From NCBI GenBank assembly GCA_013911715.1, contig JACEST010000036.1:1-15564 (forward strand): 15,564 nt of DNA, given 5' to 3'. This document shows, piece by piece, positions 1 to 8,800 of this stretch. How positions within the stretch are numbered: position 1 is the stretch's first letter; each line of letters begins with the position of its first letter. Source of the DNA: Sphingopyxis sp. (GTDB lineage: Bacteria > Pseudomonadota > Alphaproteobacteria > Sphingomonadales > Sphingomonadaceae). The notes beneath the pieces were generated by a model that made no database searches, had not been told where the DNA came from, and worked only from the letters and a program-made list of their open reading frames with translations. A program made the position numbers and the translations under genes.

Positions 1-1125
1 CTGTATCACCCATTGGCCGAGCGGGACGATAAGTCCCGAATCCTCGGCCACGGGAATGAATTCGGCAGGAGAAATCATTTTTCCATCGTCGCGTTGCCAG
101 CGCGCCAGGGCTTCAAAACCGGCGACGCGGCCGGTGGCCAGTTCGATCAGCGGCTGGAAGGCGAGCTGCAGCCCGTCCGCCTCGATTGCGCTGCGCAGCG
201 CGGTTTCCAGGCTGAAACGGTTGTTGGTGAGCAGCACGGTTTCGGGTTCATAGATTTCGATGCGGTCGGTCTGTTTGGCGCGTTTGAGCGCAATTTGCGC
301 ATGGCGCAGCAGGTCGGCGACATCGACATCGCTGATCGGCTGGATCGCGCAGCCGACCGCGCAATCGATGCTGACCTTGAGGTCGCCGATGCGGAACGGA
401 TGGTCGAATGCACCGCGCACGCGGCGCGACATTTCGCGCACATCGACCTTGCCGGCGCCAATGCGCGAGGCGATCGCGAATTCGTCGCCGCCGGTTCGGG
501 CCAATATGTCATCAGATCGCAAGCTGGATTGCAGGCGGCGCGCGACTGTGATGAGGAGTTCGTCGCCCGCCATCGGGCCGATATGTTCGTTGATGCGGCT
601 GAAGCGGGCAAGATCAAGCAGCATCAGCGCATATTCGCCGTTGGCGGTGGCGCCATGACTGCGCAATTCGAGCGCTTCTTCAAGGCCCGCACGATTGGGC
701 AGGCCCGTCAGGCTGTCCGACAGCAATTCGCGGCGCAGATTGCGCTCGGTCTGAACGGCTTGCGTATAGTCAACGAGGCTGAGCAGGTGCAGGCCGTCGC
801 CCATCGGGGCGAGCGAGGCACGATATTCGCGGCAGGCAACGCCGGTGCCGACCGTGCAAGCGGTTTGTACAACTGGCGGGCAGCCGTCAGCCGCCGCGGC
901 GATGGCGCGGGCGAGTTCGACCGGCAAAGACTGACCCATCGGCGAAAGTTCAAGCCGTTCAAAGCGGTGGTTGCTGGCGTGCAGATGAAATTGGCCGCGC
1001 GGCAGCGGCCGGATGAGGGCCGCGGCAATCGGCAGCGCCGCCAACCACGCCTGCGCGTCGGTCGCTGCAGCTGGTACAACTGCCGCAACATCGTGCGTAT
1101 CTATGCGAGGTTGCGACCGTCCCAT
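1..1125 (-). CDS. GGDEF-EAL cyclic-di-GMP turnover protein, C-terminus cut by window edge
   Basis: The reading frame opens at an ATG at 1125 and runs off the left edge, giving 375 visible residues. Residues 1-130 are an N-terminal region I cannot assign; it is predicted soluble, with no membrane segment. A GGDEF domain follows from about 133: DSLTGLPNR at 137-145, the metal-binding D171, the G-D pair around 188, and an intact GGDEF at 212-216. RSDD at 203-206 lies exactly five residues before GGDEF, which is the position of the allosteric RxxD inhibitory site. An EAL phosphodiesterase domain begins near 305, with the EAL signature at 338-340 (FEALARW); most of this domain is outside the window. 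Family knowledge says such hybrids make and/or degrade cyclic di-GMP. Both visible signatures look intact, so a cyclase role is possible, but the EAL catalytic residues cannot be judged. It lies 74 bp downstream of parC on the same strand. The long open frame on the opposite strand here is a shadow. Confidence 0.93.
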   Translation of the reverse strand, partial: MGRSQPRIDTHDVAAVVPAAATDAQAWLAALPIAAALIRPLPRGQFHLHASNHRFERLELSPMGQSLPVELARAIAAAADGCPPVVQTACTVGTGVACREYRASLAPMGDGLHLLSLVDYTQAVQTERNLRRELLSDSLTGLPNRAGLEEALELRSHGATANGEYALMLLDLARFSRINEHIGPMAGDELLITVARRLQSSLRSDDILARTGGDEFAIASRIGAGKVDVREMSRRVRGAFDHPFRIGDLKVSIDCAVGCAIQPISDVDVADLLRHAQIALKRAKQTDRIEIYEPETVLLTNNRFSLETALRSAIEADGLQLAFQPLIELATGRVAGFEALARWQRDDGKMISPAEFIPVAEDSGLIVPLGQWVIQ

Positions 1126-1199
1126 TAATCCGGGGGCTAGGGGAAATGCGTAAATAAGCGGTGTATTTCGGGTAAACAGATCGCGCGAATATCGTGAAT

Positions 1200-3491
<2,292 letters not shown>

Positions 3492-3570
3492 GGTCGCGCG
3501 CCGATAGCAAGGGTGATGCGGCTTGGCAAAGCCTGTCGCGCTCGCTAGCTCTGCACGCAGGGAGAGAGAC

Positions 3571-4185
3571 TTGTCTGAACATATCGACGACCAGCCGGGC
3601 ATACTGGCACGGGTGGTGCGCTGGGTGCTGACCCGCCCCTATCGCTGGGGCAATTGGACCGTGGTCGGAACCGTGCCCGAGCCGCGCAAATTTGTGCTGA
3701 TCGCCGCGCCGCACACCAGCAATTGGGACTTTCCTAATTTTCTGGGGCTGACGACGGACCTCGGCATCCGGCCCTATTTCATGGGCAAGCTGGCGCTGTT
3801 CCGCTGGCCTATGGCGGGGTTCATGAGCCAGATGGGCGGCATCCCGGTCGACCGGCGCGGCTCGCAAAATTATGTGCAGGCGATGGTTGCCGAATTTGCT
3901 CGGCGCAAAGAGTTCATTCTTACGGTCGCGCCCGAGGGGACGCGCGCTAAGACCAAGCGTTGGAAAACCGGATTTTACCAGATTGCGCTGGCGGCCAAGG
4001 TGCCAATGGTGGTCGGCATGATGGATTATGGCCGCAAGACCGGCGGGCTGGGGCCGATGATCTGGCCGACGGGCGATTTCCGCGCCGATATGGAAAAGGT
4101 GCTGGAAGTGTATCGCGGGTGCATCCCCAAAATTCCCGAGCGCGCGGTGCAGTCGATTGACGATATTGTGGGCGAAGGCGAGTGA
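3571..4185 (+). CDS. PlsC-like lysophospholipid acyltransferase family protein, TTG start
   Basis: This is a 204-residue acyltransferase of the PlsC/LPLAT superfamily, which moves an acyl chain onto a glycerophospholipid-type acceptor at the inner membrane. Motif I, the catalytic H-x4-D, is APHTSNWDF with H48 and D53. The substrate-binding block is MGGIPVDRRGSQN (88-100). Motif III is VAPEGTRAK (119-127). Motif IV is the AAKVPMVVG stretch (141-149). It is short, as in the group of bacterial PlsC-like proteins that lack a long N-terminal membrane region. The frame is open from an ATG at 3523, but a purine-rich Shine-Dalgarno GGGAGAGA at about 3560-3567 sits just before the TTG at 3571, and homology begins after it, so I prefer TTG. 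The gene is divergent from parC (79 bp between the starts) and is followed after 69 bp by a membrane-protein gene on the same strand. The precise acyl acceptor is not evident; this need not be the essential PlsC. Confidence 0.9.
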   Translation: MSEHIDDQPGILARVVRWVLTRPYRWGNWTVVGTVPEPRKFVLIAAPHTSNWDFPNFLGLTTDLGIRPYFMGKLALFRWPMAGFMSQMGGIPVDRRGSQNYVQAMVAEFARRKEFILTVAPEGTRAKTKRWKTGFYQIALAAKVPMVVGMMDYGRKTGGLGPMIWPTGDFRADMEKVLEVYRGCIPKIPERAVQSIDDIVGEGE

Positions 4186-4254
4186 AGTTTTCGCTTTCCT
4201 ACATAACACCGACCTGCGTAGATATGGCCCCTGTTTGTTCCTAGCGAGTCATCG

Positions 4255-5070
4255 ATGACCGAAATTTTGATCCTCCTTGCAATCAACCTCGCAGGGCTGC
4301 TCGCGGTGATCCTGCTGCTGTGGCGCTATGCCTGCGCGATTCGCGACGCGAGTTTCATCGATGCCTTTTGGGCGTTCGGGATGGTGTTGCTGGCGTGGGG
4401 GACGGCGTTGCAGGTGGGCAGCGGCGGGCAGCGCGGCGCGCTGATTTTGGCGCTGACGAGCCTGTGGGGGCTGCGGCTGTCGTGGCATTTGTGGGTCCGC
4501 TGGCGCGCGCATGGCGAGGATCCGCGCTACAAAAAGATCATCGGCGGGCCGATGGAGAAGAACGGGTGGAGCTGGGAGCGCACGGCGTTGCAGGTGGTGT
4601 TCCTGCTGCAAATGCCTTTGCTCTTCATCACCTGTTTGCCCGCGCAGCTGGGGATATTTGCCTCGGCACAGGATGGCGGGTTGCCGCTGGGGGTGTTAGC
4701 GGTTCTGGGTACATTGGTGGCGCTGGTCGGAATAATTTTCGAGACGGTGGGCGATGCGCAATTGAAGGCGTTTCGCGCCGATCCGGCGAACAAGGGGCGG
4801 GTGCTGGATACAGGGCTGTGGCGCTATACGCGGCATCCCAATTATTTTGGTGATGCGGCGACCTGGTGGGGCATCTGGATGATTGCTGCCGATGCAGGCT
4901 GGGGGCCAGCGCTGGCGGGGTTGATCGGGCCGGTGTTTTTGACCTTCACGCTGACGCGTTGGTCGGGCAAGGCGTTGCTGGAAAAGGGGCTCAAGCGGTC
5001 GCGGCCCGATTATCTGGATTATATCGAGCGGACGTCGGGGTTCTTTCCGTGGCCGCCGAAGCGGGGGTGA
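4255..5070 (+). CDS. DUF1295 family membrane protein (steroid 5-alpha-reductase-like fold)
   Basis: This is a 271-residue integral membrane protein. Hydrophobic segments are seen at about 3-23, 35-53, 62-79, 108-127, 143-163 and 204-235. The C-terminal signature GLWRYTRHPNYFGD (187-200), followed by a tryptophan-rich helix and the ending RPDYLDYIERTSGFFPWPPKR, is that of DUF1295. This family is related to steroid 5-alpha-reductases and isoprenylcysteine carboxyl methyltransferases, where the R-HPNY-E/G-D region binds NADPH or S-adenosylmethionine. The reaction and substrate are not known from the sequence. The ATG at 4255 gives a full-length family member. It follows the PlsC-like gene by 69 bp, so the two may be co-transcribed in lipid metabolism; this is inference from position only. 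Confidence 0.9.
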   Translation: MTEILILLAINLAGLLAVILLLWRYACAIRDASFIDAFWAFGMVLLAWGTALQVGSGGQRGALILALTSLWGLRLSWHLWVRWRAHGEDPRYKKIIGGPMEKNGWSWERTALQVVFLLQMPLLFITCLPAQLGIFASAQDGGLPLGVLAVLGTLVALVGIIFETVGDAQLKAFRADPANKGRVLDTGLWRYTRHPNYFGDAATWWGIWMIAADAGWGPALAGLIGPVFLTFTLTRWSGKALLEKGLKRSRPDYLDYIERTSGFFPWPPKRG

Positions 5071-5099
5071 GGCTGGTGGATGGCGGCCACCTAGGCTGT

Positions 5100-5171
5100 G
5101 CTCCGGCGGAGGCAGGAGCTTTGGCTGACAGGGCCGTGCTTACCTGCCAAAGCTCCGGCCTGCGCCGGAGC
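5100..5171. repeat. REP-like inverted pair of GC-rich hairpins
   Basis: Two hairpin units face each other. The left arm (5101-5125) and right arm (5146-5170) are reverse complements at 23 of 25 positions, with a 20-bp spacer. Each unit also folds on its own: on the right, GCTCCGGC (5152-5159) pairs perfectly with GCCGGAGC (5164-5171) around CTGC; on the left, GCTCCGGC (5100-5107) pairs with GCAGGAGC (5112-5119) with one mismatch. Each hairpin is followed inward by the tail TTTGGC or its complement GCCAAA. The element fills the gap between the DUF1295 gene and the next plus-strand gene. It could act as an mRNA-stabilising or terminating structure. Confidence 0.85.
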
Positions 5172-5184
5172 GCAGAGGTGGGCG

Positions 5185-5592
5185 ATGGCCATTGACGGCG
5201 GGCTAGACGCCGAGCAGCCGACGCCCGCCGATGTGTCGGCGCTGGGCGATGCGCCGCGAATCCGCGCAATCCTGACGCGGGCCGCGCGCGAGGGGCGCAG
5301 TGTGAGTTATTCCGAATTGCTGGGCGAACTGGGGTTCCGCTTCACCCGGCCCAAGATGCGCGCGATTTGCCGGACGTTGATGCGCGTTGATGAACTGTGC
5401 GCGGCGGATGGCGAACCCGACCTGGCCGTGCTGGTGGTGCGCGAAAGCGACCGGCTGCCCGGGCAGGGGTGGTGGGTCGGCGGGACGGCGATATTGCTGG
5501 GCTATGATGGGCCATGGGAGGGGGCGAGCGCGGCGCGGTTTATCCGGGAGCAGCAGGAGGCGGTGTTTGGGTTTTGGGAGTCGCGAGCCTGA
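5185..5592 (+). CDS. Conserved hypothetical protein, probable small helix-turn-helix-like fold
   Basis: This is a 135-residue protein. I recognise its pattern only as a sphingomonad-type conserved hypothetical. The middle reads ILTRAAREGRSVSYSELLG (about 29-47), then FTRPKMRAICRTLMRVDE, then a hydrophobic strand LAVLVVRESDRLPGQGWWVG. The SYSELL-x-RPKMRAICRTL pattern resembles small winged-helix or alkyltransferase-like DNA-binding folds, in which a second helix packs on DNA, but I see no catalytic PCHR-type motif. The frame is open back to 5098 through the upstream palindrome. The ATG at 5185 is preceded by AGAGG at 5174-5178 with 6-nt spacing, so I use that start. The TGA stop (5590-5592) directly touches the stop codon of the convergent gene on the other strand. 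Function unknown. Confidence 0.75.
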   Translation: MAIDGGLDAEQPTPADVSALGDAPRIRAILTRAAREGRSVSYSELLGELGFRFTRPKMRAICRTLMRVDELCAADGEPDLAVLVVRESDRLPGQGWWVGGTAILLGYDGPWEGASAARFIREQQEAVFGFWESRA

Positions 5593-6087
5593 CTACCAAG
5601 CCGCGATGGTGGTCGAATGCAAGTGACGCCTTAAACTGTGCAGATGCACACCCCAGTGTATTTGGTAGCCAAAGCGATACTCCCAAAGCGCCTCAACGAT
5701 ATTTCCCTGATCGAGATGCCAGATGACTTCCTGTAGATCGCCCGCAATGTCTGCCAGATCGTCAATGCAACTGGCCAAGACGACTTCACCATTCTCTTCG
5801 AAAATTGGTTCAACATCGTTGTAGTATCCCAGCGTAGGAAAGGATGCTTGAACCCTTTGGCAAAGGGTCTCGTAGCTTTCTCGTTTCGCATCTATATTCT
5901 CTTCCGAAACGTCGTCGGTATCCGCTTCAGTCGTCGGATGATAAGCAGCAACAAGGCCGTCGAGCGTGATTGTGAGTGTTTTTAGATCATGCTGTTCTGT
6001 CTTGGGAATGCCGTCGAGCAGTCCCAGAAAGTTGGATATTGCTGCCCGGATGAGGTTGGCTTTTGCCGCTAAGTCGCTTTGGGCCAT
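5593..6087 (-). CDS. DUF5063-like hypothetical protein
   Basis: This is a 164-residue acidic, soluble protein. The C-terminal half, with FPTLGYYNDVEPIFE and DDLADIAGDLQEVIWHLDQGN, then ALWEYRFGYQIHWGVHLHSLRRHLH, matches my memory of the DUF5063 family pattern: a helical protein ending in W-x-F/Y-x-x-H-W-G-x-H. The assignment is moderate. Function is unknown. The ATG at 6087 is chosen because GGAG (6100-6097) precedes it by 9 nt; an ATG at 6096 and a TTG at 6102 in the same frame are alternatives. The stretch is visibly more AT-rich than its neighbours and uses codons such as TTA, ATA and AAA that the surrounding genes avoid, which points to acquisition from elsewhere. It lies immediately convergent to the gene at 5185-5592, with no base between the stop codons, and downstream of a large palindrome. 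Confidence 0.8.
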   Translation of the reverse strand: MAQSDLAAKANLIRAAISNFLGLLDGIPKTEQHDLKTLTITLDGLVAAYHPTTEADTDDVSEENIDAKRESYETLCQRVQASFPTLGYYNDVEPIFEENGEVVLASCIDDLADIAGDLQEVIWHLDQGNIVEALWEYRFGYQIHWGVHLHSLRRHLHSTTIAAW

Positions 6088-6127
6088 AACTTGCATCTCC
6101 AACTCGTCACCTTGCCAGCAGAACCAC

Positions 6128-6217
6128 CGTCGCCCCGCACTTGATGCGGGGCTAGGCTTTTTCTTCTGCCCACCAACCGAAGAAAAAGCCTAGCCCCGTG
6201 TCAAGCACCGGGCGACG
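6128..6217. repeat. Large palindrome: two inverted hairpin-plus-tail repeat units
   Basis: The left arm (6128-6166) and right arm (6179-6217) are 39 nt each and reverse-complementary at 34 positions, around a 12-nt loop. Each arm is itself a unit: hairpin CCCCGCA-CTTGA-TGCGGGG followed by the tail CTAGGCTTTTTCTTC. In the right arm the stem reads CCCGGTG-CTTGA-CACGGGG, so two base pairs changed together and kept the pairing, with one G-G mismatch. Hairpin plus T-rich tail makes each unit terminator-like in its own direction. The pair separates the GIY-YIG gene from the DUF5063-like gene downstream of it. Confidence 0.88.
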
Positions 6218-6235
6218 AGTCCCTTTTGGGGATGG

Positions 6236-6547
6236 CTATTTCTCCGTGTCAGCGTCCGGAAACCATTCATCCCACAGGTCGCGCCAATCGGGATTGTCGG
6301 CTTCGATCAGCGCGAATTTCCATTCGCGTTTCCATTTCTTGACCAGCTTTTCGCGGGCGATCGCAGATTGGATGTCATCATGCTGCTCGGCATACACGAG
6401 GCGGGTTTTAGCGAAATCGGCGACGTGGACCGAGCCGGTGCCTTCGCGGTGTTGATAGATGCGGTTGGTTAGCTGGGCGGTCATGCCGACGTACATGCCG
6501 CCGCGATAGCGGTTTGCCATGATGTAGACCCAGCCGCCCTTTGCCAT
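6236..6547 (-). CDS. Small GIY-YIG domain nuclease-like protein
   Basis: This is a 103-residue single-domain GIY-YIG protein (UvrC N-terminal / YhbQ type). The core is WVYIMANRYRGGMYVGMT at 6-23, in which VYI and YVG take the places of GIY and YIG. It is followed by the conserved arginine in LTNRIYQHREG (26-36), LVYAEQHDDIQSAIAREKLVKKWKREWK with the candidate metal-binding glutamate in ARE (about 66), and a typical C-terminal tail NPDWRDLWDEW. Family knowledge: GIY-YIG domains cut DNA by a single-metal mechanism, and the small stand-alone members have no settled cellular role. The ATG at 6547 is used. The gene sits between copies of the same repeat, an inverted pair 18 bp past its stop and a single unit 24 bp before its start. 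That arrangement suggests a link to the repeats, but this is inference. Confidence 0.92.
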   Translation of the reverse strand: MAKGGWVYIMANRYRGGMYVGMTAQLTNRIYQHREGTGSVHVADFAKTRLVYAEQHDDIQSAIAREKLVKKWKREWKFALIEADNPDWRDLWDEWFPDADTEK

Positions 6548-6571
6548 AACTTTTATCGTAGCTTTGGCGCG

Positions 6572-6609
6572 GAAGAAAAGCCAAGCCCCGCATCAAGTGC
6601 GGGGCGACG
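6572..6609 (-). repeat. Third copy of the hairpin-plus-tail repeat, terminator-like
   Basis: Read on the minus strand, this 38-nt unit is CCCCGCA-CTTGA-TGCGGGG with a perfect 7-bp stem, then CTTGGCTTTTCTTC. It matches the arm at 6128-6166 except for one substitution and one T fewer in the tail. It starts 1 bp after the TAA of the 2OG oxygenase gene, in the right orientation to be that gene's transcription terminator. Only a single unit is present here, without an inverted partner. Confidence 0.85.
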
Positions 6610-6610
6610 G

Positions 6611-7540
6611 TTATTTTTTCAACCCAATCTCTCTCAACCGTTCCTGCAAATAATCATCCGCACTGATCGGCACCGGGTAGCGGTCGGAATGCTCGGCATC
6701 GACGCAGCCCGGCAGCGTTTCGATCAGATAGTCCGAGCGGAAGTGGAGGAAGAAGGGCATTGAATAGCGCGCCACGCTCGCGCGGCCTGCGTCGGGGTTG
6801 CGGACGCGGTGGGTGGTGCTGGGCAGTTTGTGGTTGGTCAGCCGCTGGAGCATGTCGCCGACATTGACCGCAAGCGCGCCGGGCGGCGGGGCGACGGGGA
6901 GCCAGCTGCCGTCTTTATCGAGGATTTCGAGGCCGGCCTCTTCGGCGCCCAAGAGCAGCGTGATGGTGTTGATGTCTTCATGCGCTTCGGCGCGGATGCC
7001 CTTGGCGGGGCCGGTGACGGGGGGGTAGTGGAGCAGGCGCATCACGCTGTTGCCGTCCGCCACAGTCGTGTCGAACCAGTCGGGGGCGAGGCCGAGATAG
7101 CGGGCGATGCCGCTGAGCAGCCGTGCGCCGAGCCGGTCGAATTCGGCGTAGAGGGTTTCGAAGGTGGTGCGAAAGCTGTCGACTTCGGACGGCCAGACAT
7201 TGTTCGGTTGTTGCGCGCCCAGTGCATGGCCCTGCGGCAGATCGCGCCCGACGTGCCAGAATTCCTTGAGGTCAACCTCGCTCGCGCCTTTGGCGATTTC
7301 GGTGCCGAAAGGGGTGTAGCCGCGCGCGCCGCCGATGCCGGGGATTTGATATTTGCGCTTGGCGTCTTCAGGCAGCGCAAAAAATTCGGCCGATTTCTGC
7401 CAGGCGGCGTCGATGAGGCCCATGTCGATGTCATGATCGCACACCATCGCGAAGCCGAAGCGTTCGAACGAGGCGCCGAAAGCGGCGGCGAAGGCTTCGT
7501 CGCTTTGGTTGAGGGAGATCATCGGGACTTGAGCGGGCAT
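6611..7540 (-). CDS. 2-oxoglutarate/Fe(II)-dependent dioxygenase, isopenicillin-N-synthase family
   Basis: This is a 309-residue enzyme. The N-terminal DIOX_N-type region runs over residues 5-115, with FERFGFAMVCDHDID (25-39), FFALPEDAKRKY (53-64) and RGYTPFGTE (73-81). The C-terminal jelly-roll holds the iron ligands H187 and D189 in AHEDINTITLLLG, H244 in STTHRVRNP, and the 2-oxoglutarate-binding R258-x-S260 in ARYSMPFFLH. The full metal and cosubstrate set is therefore present. The family oxidises diverse small molecules with 2-oxoglutarate and O2. The substrate is not evident, and the fold also covers ethylene-forming-like and plant-hormone-like oxygenases. The start ATG at 7540 has GGAAAG about 8 nt before it. 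It is divergent from the EVE-domain gene across 102 bp, and its end abuts a terminator-like repeat. Confidence 0.93.
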   Translation of the reverse strand: MPAQVPMISLNQSDEAFAAAFGASFERFGFAMVCDHDIDMGLIDAAWQKSAEFFALPEDAKRKYQIPGIGGARGYTPFGTEIAKGASEVDLKEFWHVGRDLPQGHALGAQQPNNVWPSEVDSFRTTFETLYAEFDRLGARLLSGIARYLGLAPDWFDTTVADGNSVMRLLHYPPVTGPAKGIRAEAHEDINTITLLLGAEEAGLEILDKDGSWLPVAPPPGALAVNVGDMLQRLTNHKLPSTTHRVRNPDAGRASVARYSMPFFLHFRSDYLIETLPGCVDAEHSDRYPVPISADDYLQERLREIGLKK

Positions 7541-7642
7541 AGGTAGCTTTCCGGGAGATTGGTGCCGTTACGCTTAGTCCCATCGCTGCTTTCCGAAAAG
7601 ACCCTGCTTTCCCGCGCGCGCATCCCTCGCTATGCCGCGCGG

Positions 7643-8059
7643 ATGAGCAAGCAATATTGGCTGATGAAATCCGAGCCCGATGTGTACAGCTGGGACGATC
7701 TGGTGCGCGATGGCACCGGTATGTGGGACGGGGTGCGCAACCACACCGCCAAGCTGAATATGAAGGCGATGCGCGTCGGTGACGAGGCGCTGTTTTACCA
7801 CAGCAACATCGGCAAGGCGTGCGTGGGGGTGATGGTGATTACCGAGACGGCGTTTCCTGACCCGACCGCGGACGAGGGATCGCCGTGGGTGGTCGTGCGC
7901 GTCGCGCCGCTGCGCCCATTGCCGCAGCCAGTGACGCTGGCGGACATTAAGGCGACACCGAAGCTGGCCGATATGGATTTGATCCGGCTGGGGCGGCTGT
8001 CGGTCGGGCGCGTCAAACCGGCCGAATGGAAATTGCTGCTAAAAATGGCGGGGGAGTAG
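7643..8059 (+). CDS. EVE domain-containing protein
   Basis: This is a 138-residue single EVE domain (PUA-like fold; thymocyte nuclear protein 1 type). It shows the hallmark opening YWLMKSEPDVYSWDDL (5-20), then MWDGVRNHTAKLNMKAMRVGDEALFYHSN (27-55), GKACVGVMVI and the ending LIRLGRLSVGRVKPAEWKLLL. EVE domains in this family are thought to bind modified nucleotides in DNA or RNA. Stand-alone bacterial members are widespread and usually not part of a restriction system, and nothing next to this one suggests otherwise. The reading frame is open from 7559, but the conserved protein starts at the ATG at 7643. It is divergent from the 2OG oxygenase and convergent with the SNase-like gene, 3 bp away. 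Confidence 0.94.
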   Translation: MSKQYWLMKSEPDVYSWDDLVRDGTGMWDGVRNHTAKLNMKAMRVGDEALFYHSNIGKACVGVMVITETAFPDPTADEGSPWVVVRVAPLRPLPQPVTLADIKATPKLADMDLIRLGRLSVGRVKPAEWKLLLKMAGE

Positions 8060-8062
8060 CGA

Positions 8063-8602
8063 CTAGTTCCGCGGATTCGCCGCGCGCCATTCGGCGGGGG
8101 TGAGGAAGTCCCCCTGCCATAGGCCCCGCTTTTTGGTGCGGGCCACATCCTGTTCGACGATGTAATCTTCGCTGGTCGCAATGGCCCAGCCCTGCGCGAC
8201 GAGTTCGGCCGCGAGGTCACGATCGTCGGCGAGCGTGCAGCGCGACAGCGCGCGGTTGAAGCGGTCCTGCCCTTCGCTGCGGCAGGCGATGGATGCGCGG
8301 CGCGGGGCGAGCGCGGCGAGGGCATCGCGGGCGCGGGTGCCGCAGGGGTAGCTCAGCCCGCGCGCGTCGCGGCACGTCTGTCGCAGCTCGGGCGCGTCAA
8401 CGCCAAGCAGGCGGATGGTGCGCGGCTCGCCATCGATGCGAATCGTGAAGCTGTCACCATCGCTGGCGAAGGCCATGCGCCCTTCGTGCAGCGGCGGGCG
8501 CTGGACCAGCCACAAAGCCGCGAGCACCCCGAGCAACAGAAAGGTCCAGCCAAACGCACGGACGCGCGAGCGCCAGCGGCTTCGGGGACGGGGCGCGATC
8601 AT
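8063..8602 (-). CDS. Membrane-anchored thermonuclease (SNase-like) family protein
   Basis: This is a 179-residue protein with a basic N-terminus and one hydrophobic segment at about 17-33 (FGWTFLLLGVLAALWLV). The rest probably lies outside the cytoplasm. The SNase OB-fold follows: ASDGDSFTIRIDG (46-58), RTIRLLGVDAPEL with R64 and E72, CGTRARDAL (87-95), DRFNRALSRC with R117, LVAQGWAI and KKRGLWQGDF. The three catalytic positions of staphylococcal nuclease (Arg35, Glu43, Arg87) appear to be matched by R64 or a close arginine, E72 and R117. Cysteine pairs at 77/87 and 107/122 could form disulphides, in keeping with export. The ATG at 8602 is chosen; a GTG at 8626 in frame would add eight residues, and neither has a clear ribosome binding site. 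It is divergent from the winged-helix regulator at 8801. Confidence 0.92.
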   Translation of the reverse strand: MIAPRPRSRWRSRVRAFGWTFLLLGVLAALWLVQRPPLHEGRMAFASDGDSFTIRIDGEPRTIRLLGVDAPELRQTCRDARGLSYPCGTRARDALAALAPRRASIACRSEGQDRFNRALSRCTLADDRDLAAELVAQGWAIATSEDYIVEQDVARTKKRGLWQGDFLTPAEWRAANPRN

Positions 8603-8650
8603 GGCTGAAAGCGGTGGCGCAGGCACGGGCGCGATGCAAGCTGGATGAAA

Positions 8651-8679
8651 TTGACTCCATTTTGGATGTTGTTTTTACT
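8651..8679 (+). promoter_or_regulatory. Candidate sigma70-type promoter for the winged-helix gene
   Basis: TTGACT (8651-8656) is followed after 17 bp by TTTACT (8674-8679), in an AT-rich patch unlike its surroundings. The -35 box is close to consensus and the -10 is weak. It would give a leader of about 115 nt before the ATG at 8801, containing the dyad at 8718-8774. Confidence 0.4.
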
Positions 8680-8717
8680 TTGTTCCTGTGCTTTAGTTCA
8701 AATCAGGAACGAAACGG

Positions 8718-8774
8718 CACCATATTGCGATAGATCTGTGATGGCACCGGTCCGATACCGGCGGCAATATGGTG
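8718..8774. promoter_or_regulatory. 11-bp inverted repeat, possible operator or leader stem
   Basis: CACCATATTGC (8718-8728) and GCAATATGGTG (8764-8774) are perfect reverse complements, 35 nt apart. A second short dyad, CCGGT (8747-8751) and ACCGG (8757-8761), is nested inside. It lies between a candidate promoter and the winged-helix gene, so it could be a paired operator for that regulator or a structured 5' leader. Confidence 0.5.
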
Positions 8775-8800
8775 GCAATAGCCGACTTGGGGGTCCCGCC

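Noticed and set aside
13..1128. Long plus-strand open frame (371 codons)
   Set aside because: It is antisense to the GGDEF-EAL gene, whose motifs are clear; GC-rich codon structure keeps the opposite strand open. Its product shows no domain pattern.
6128..6609. CRISPR-like array
   Set aside because: There are only three copies, in mixed orientation, with unequal spacing, a gene between them, and no regular spacers or cas genes.
7643..8602. EVE domain plus nearby nuclease as a modification-dependent restriction system
   Set aside because: The two genes are convergent, not an operon. The nuclease is membrane-anchored and probably exported, and stand-alone EVE proteins are common housekeeping genes.
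8645..8800. N-terminal extension of the winged-helix protein resembling a lipoprotein signal (LLCSC)
   Set aside because: It covers the candidate promoter and the dyad, and the cytoplasmic DNA-binding protein has a better start with a ribosome binding site at 8801.
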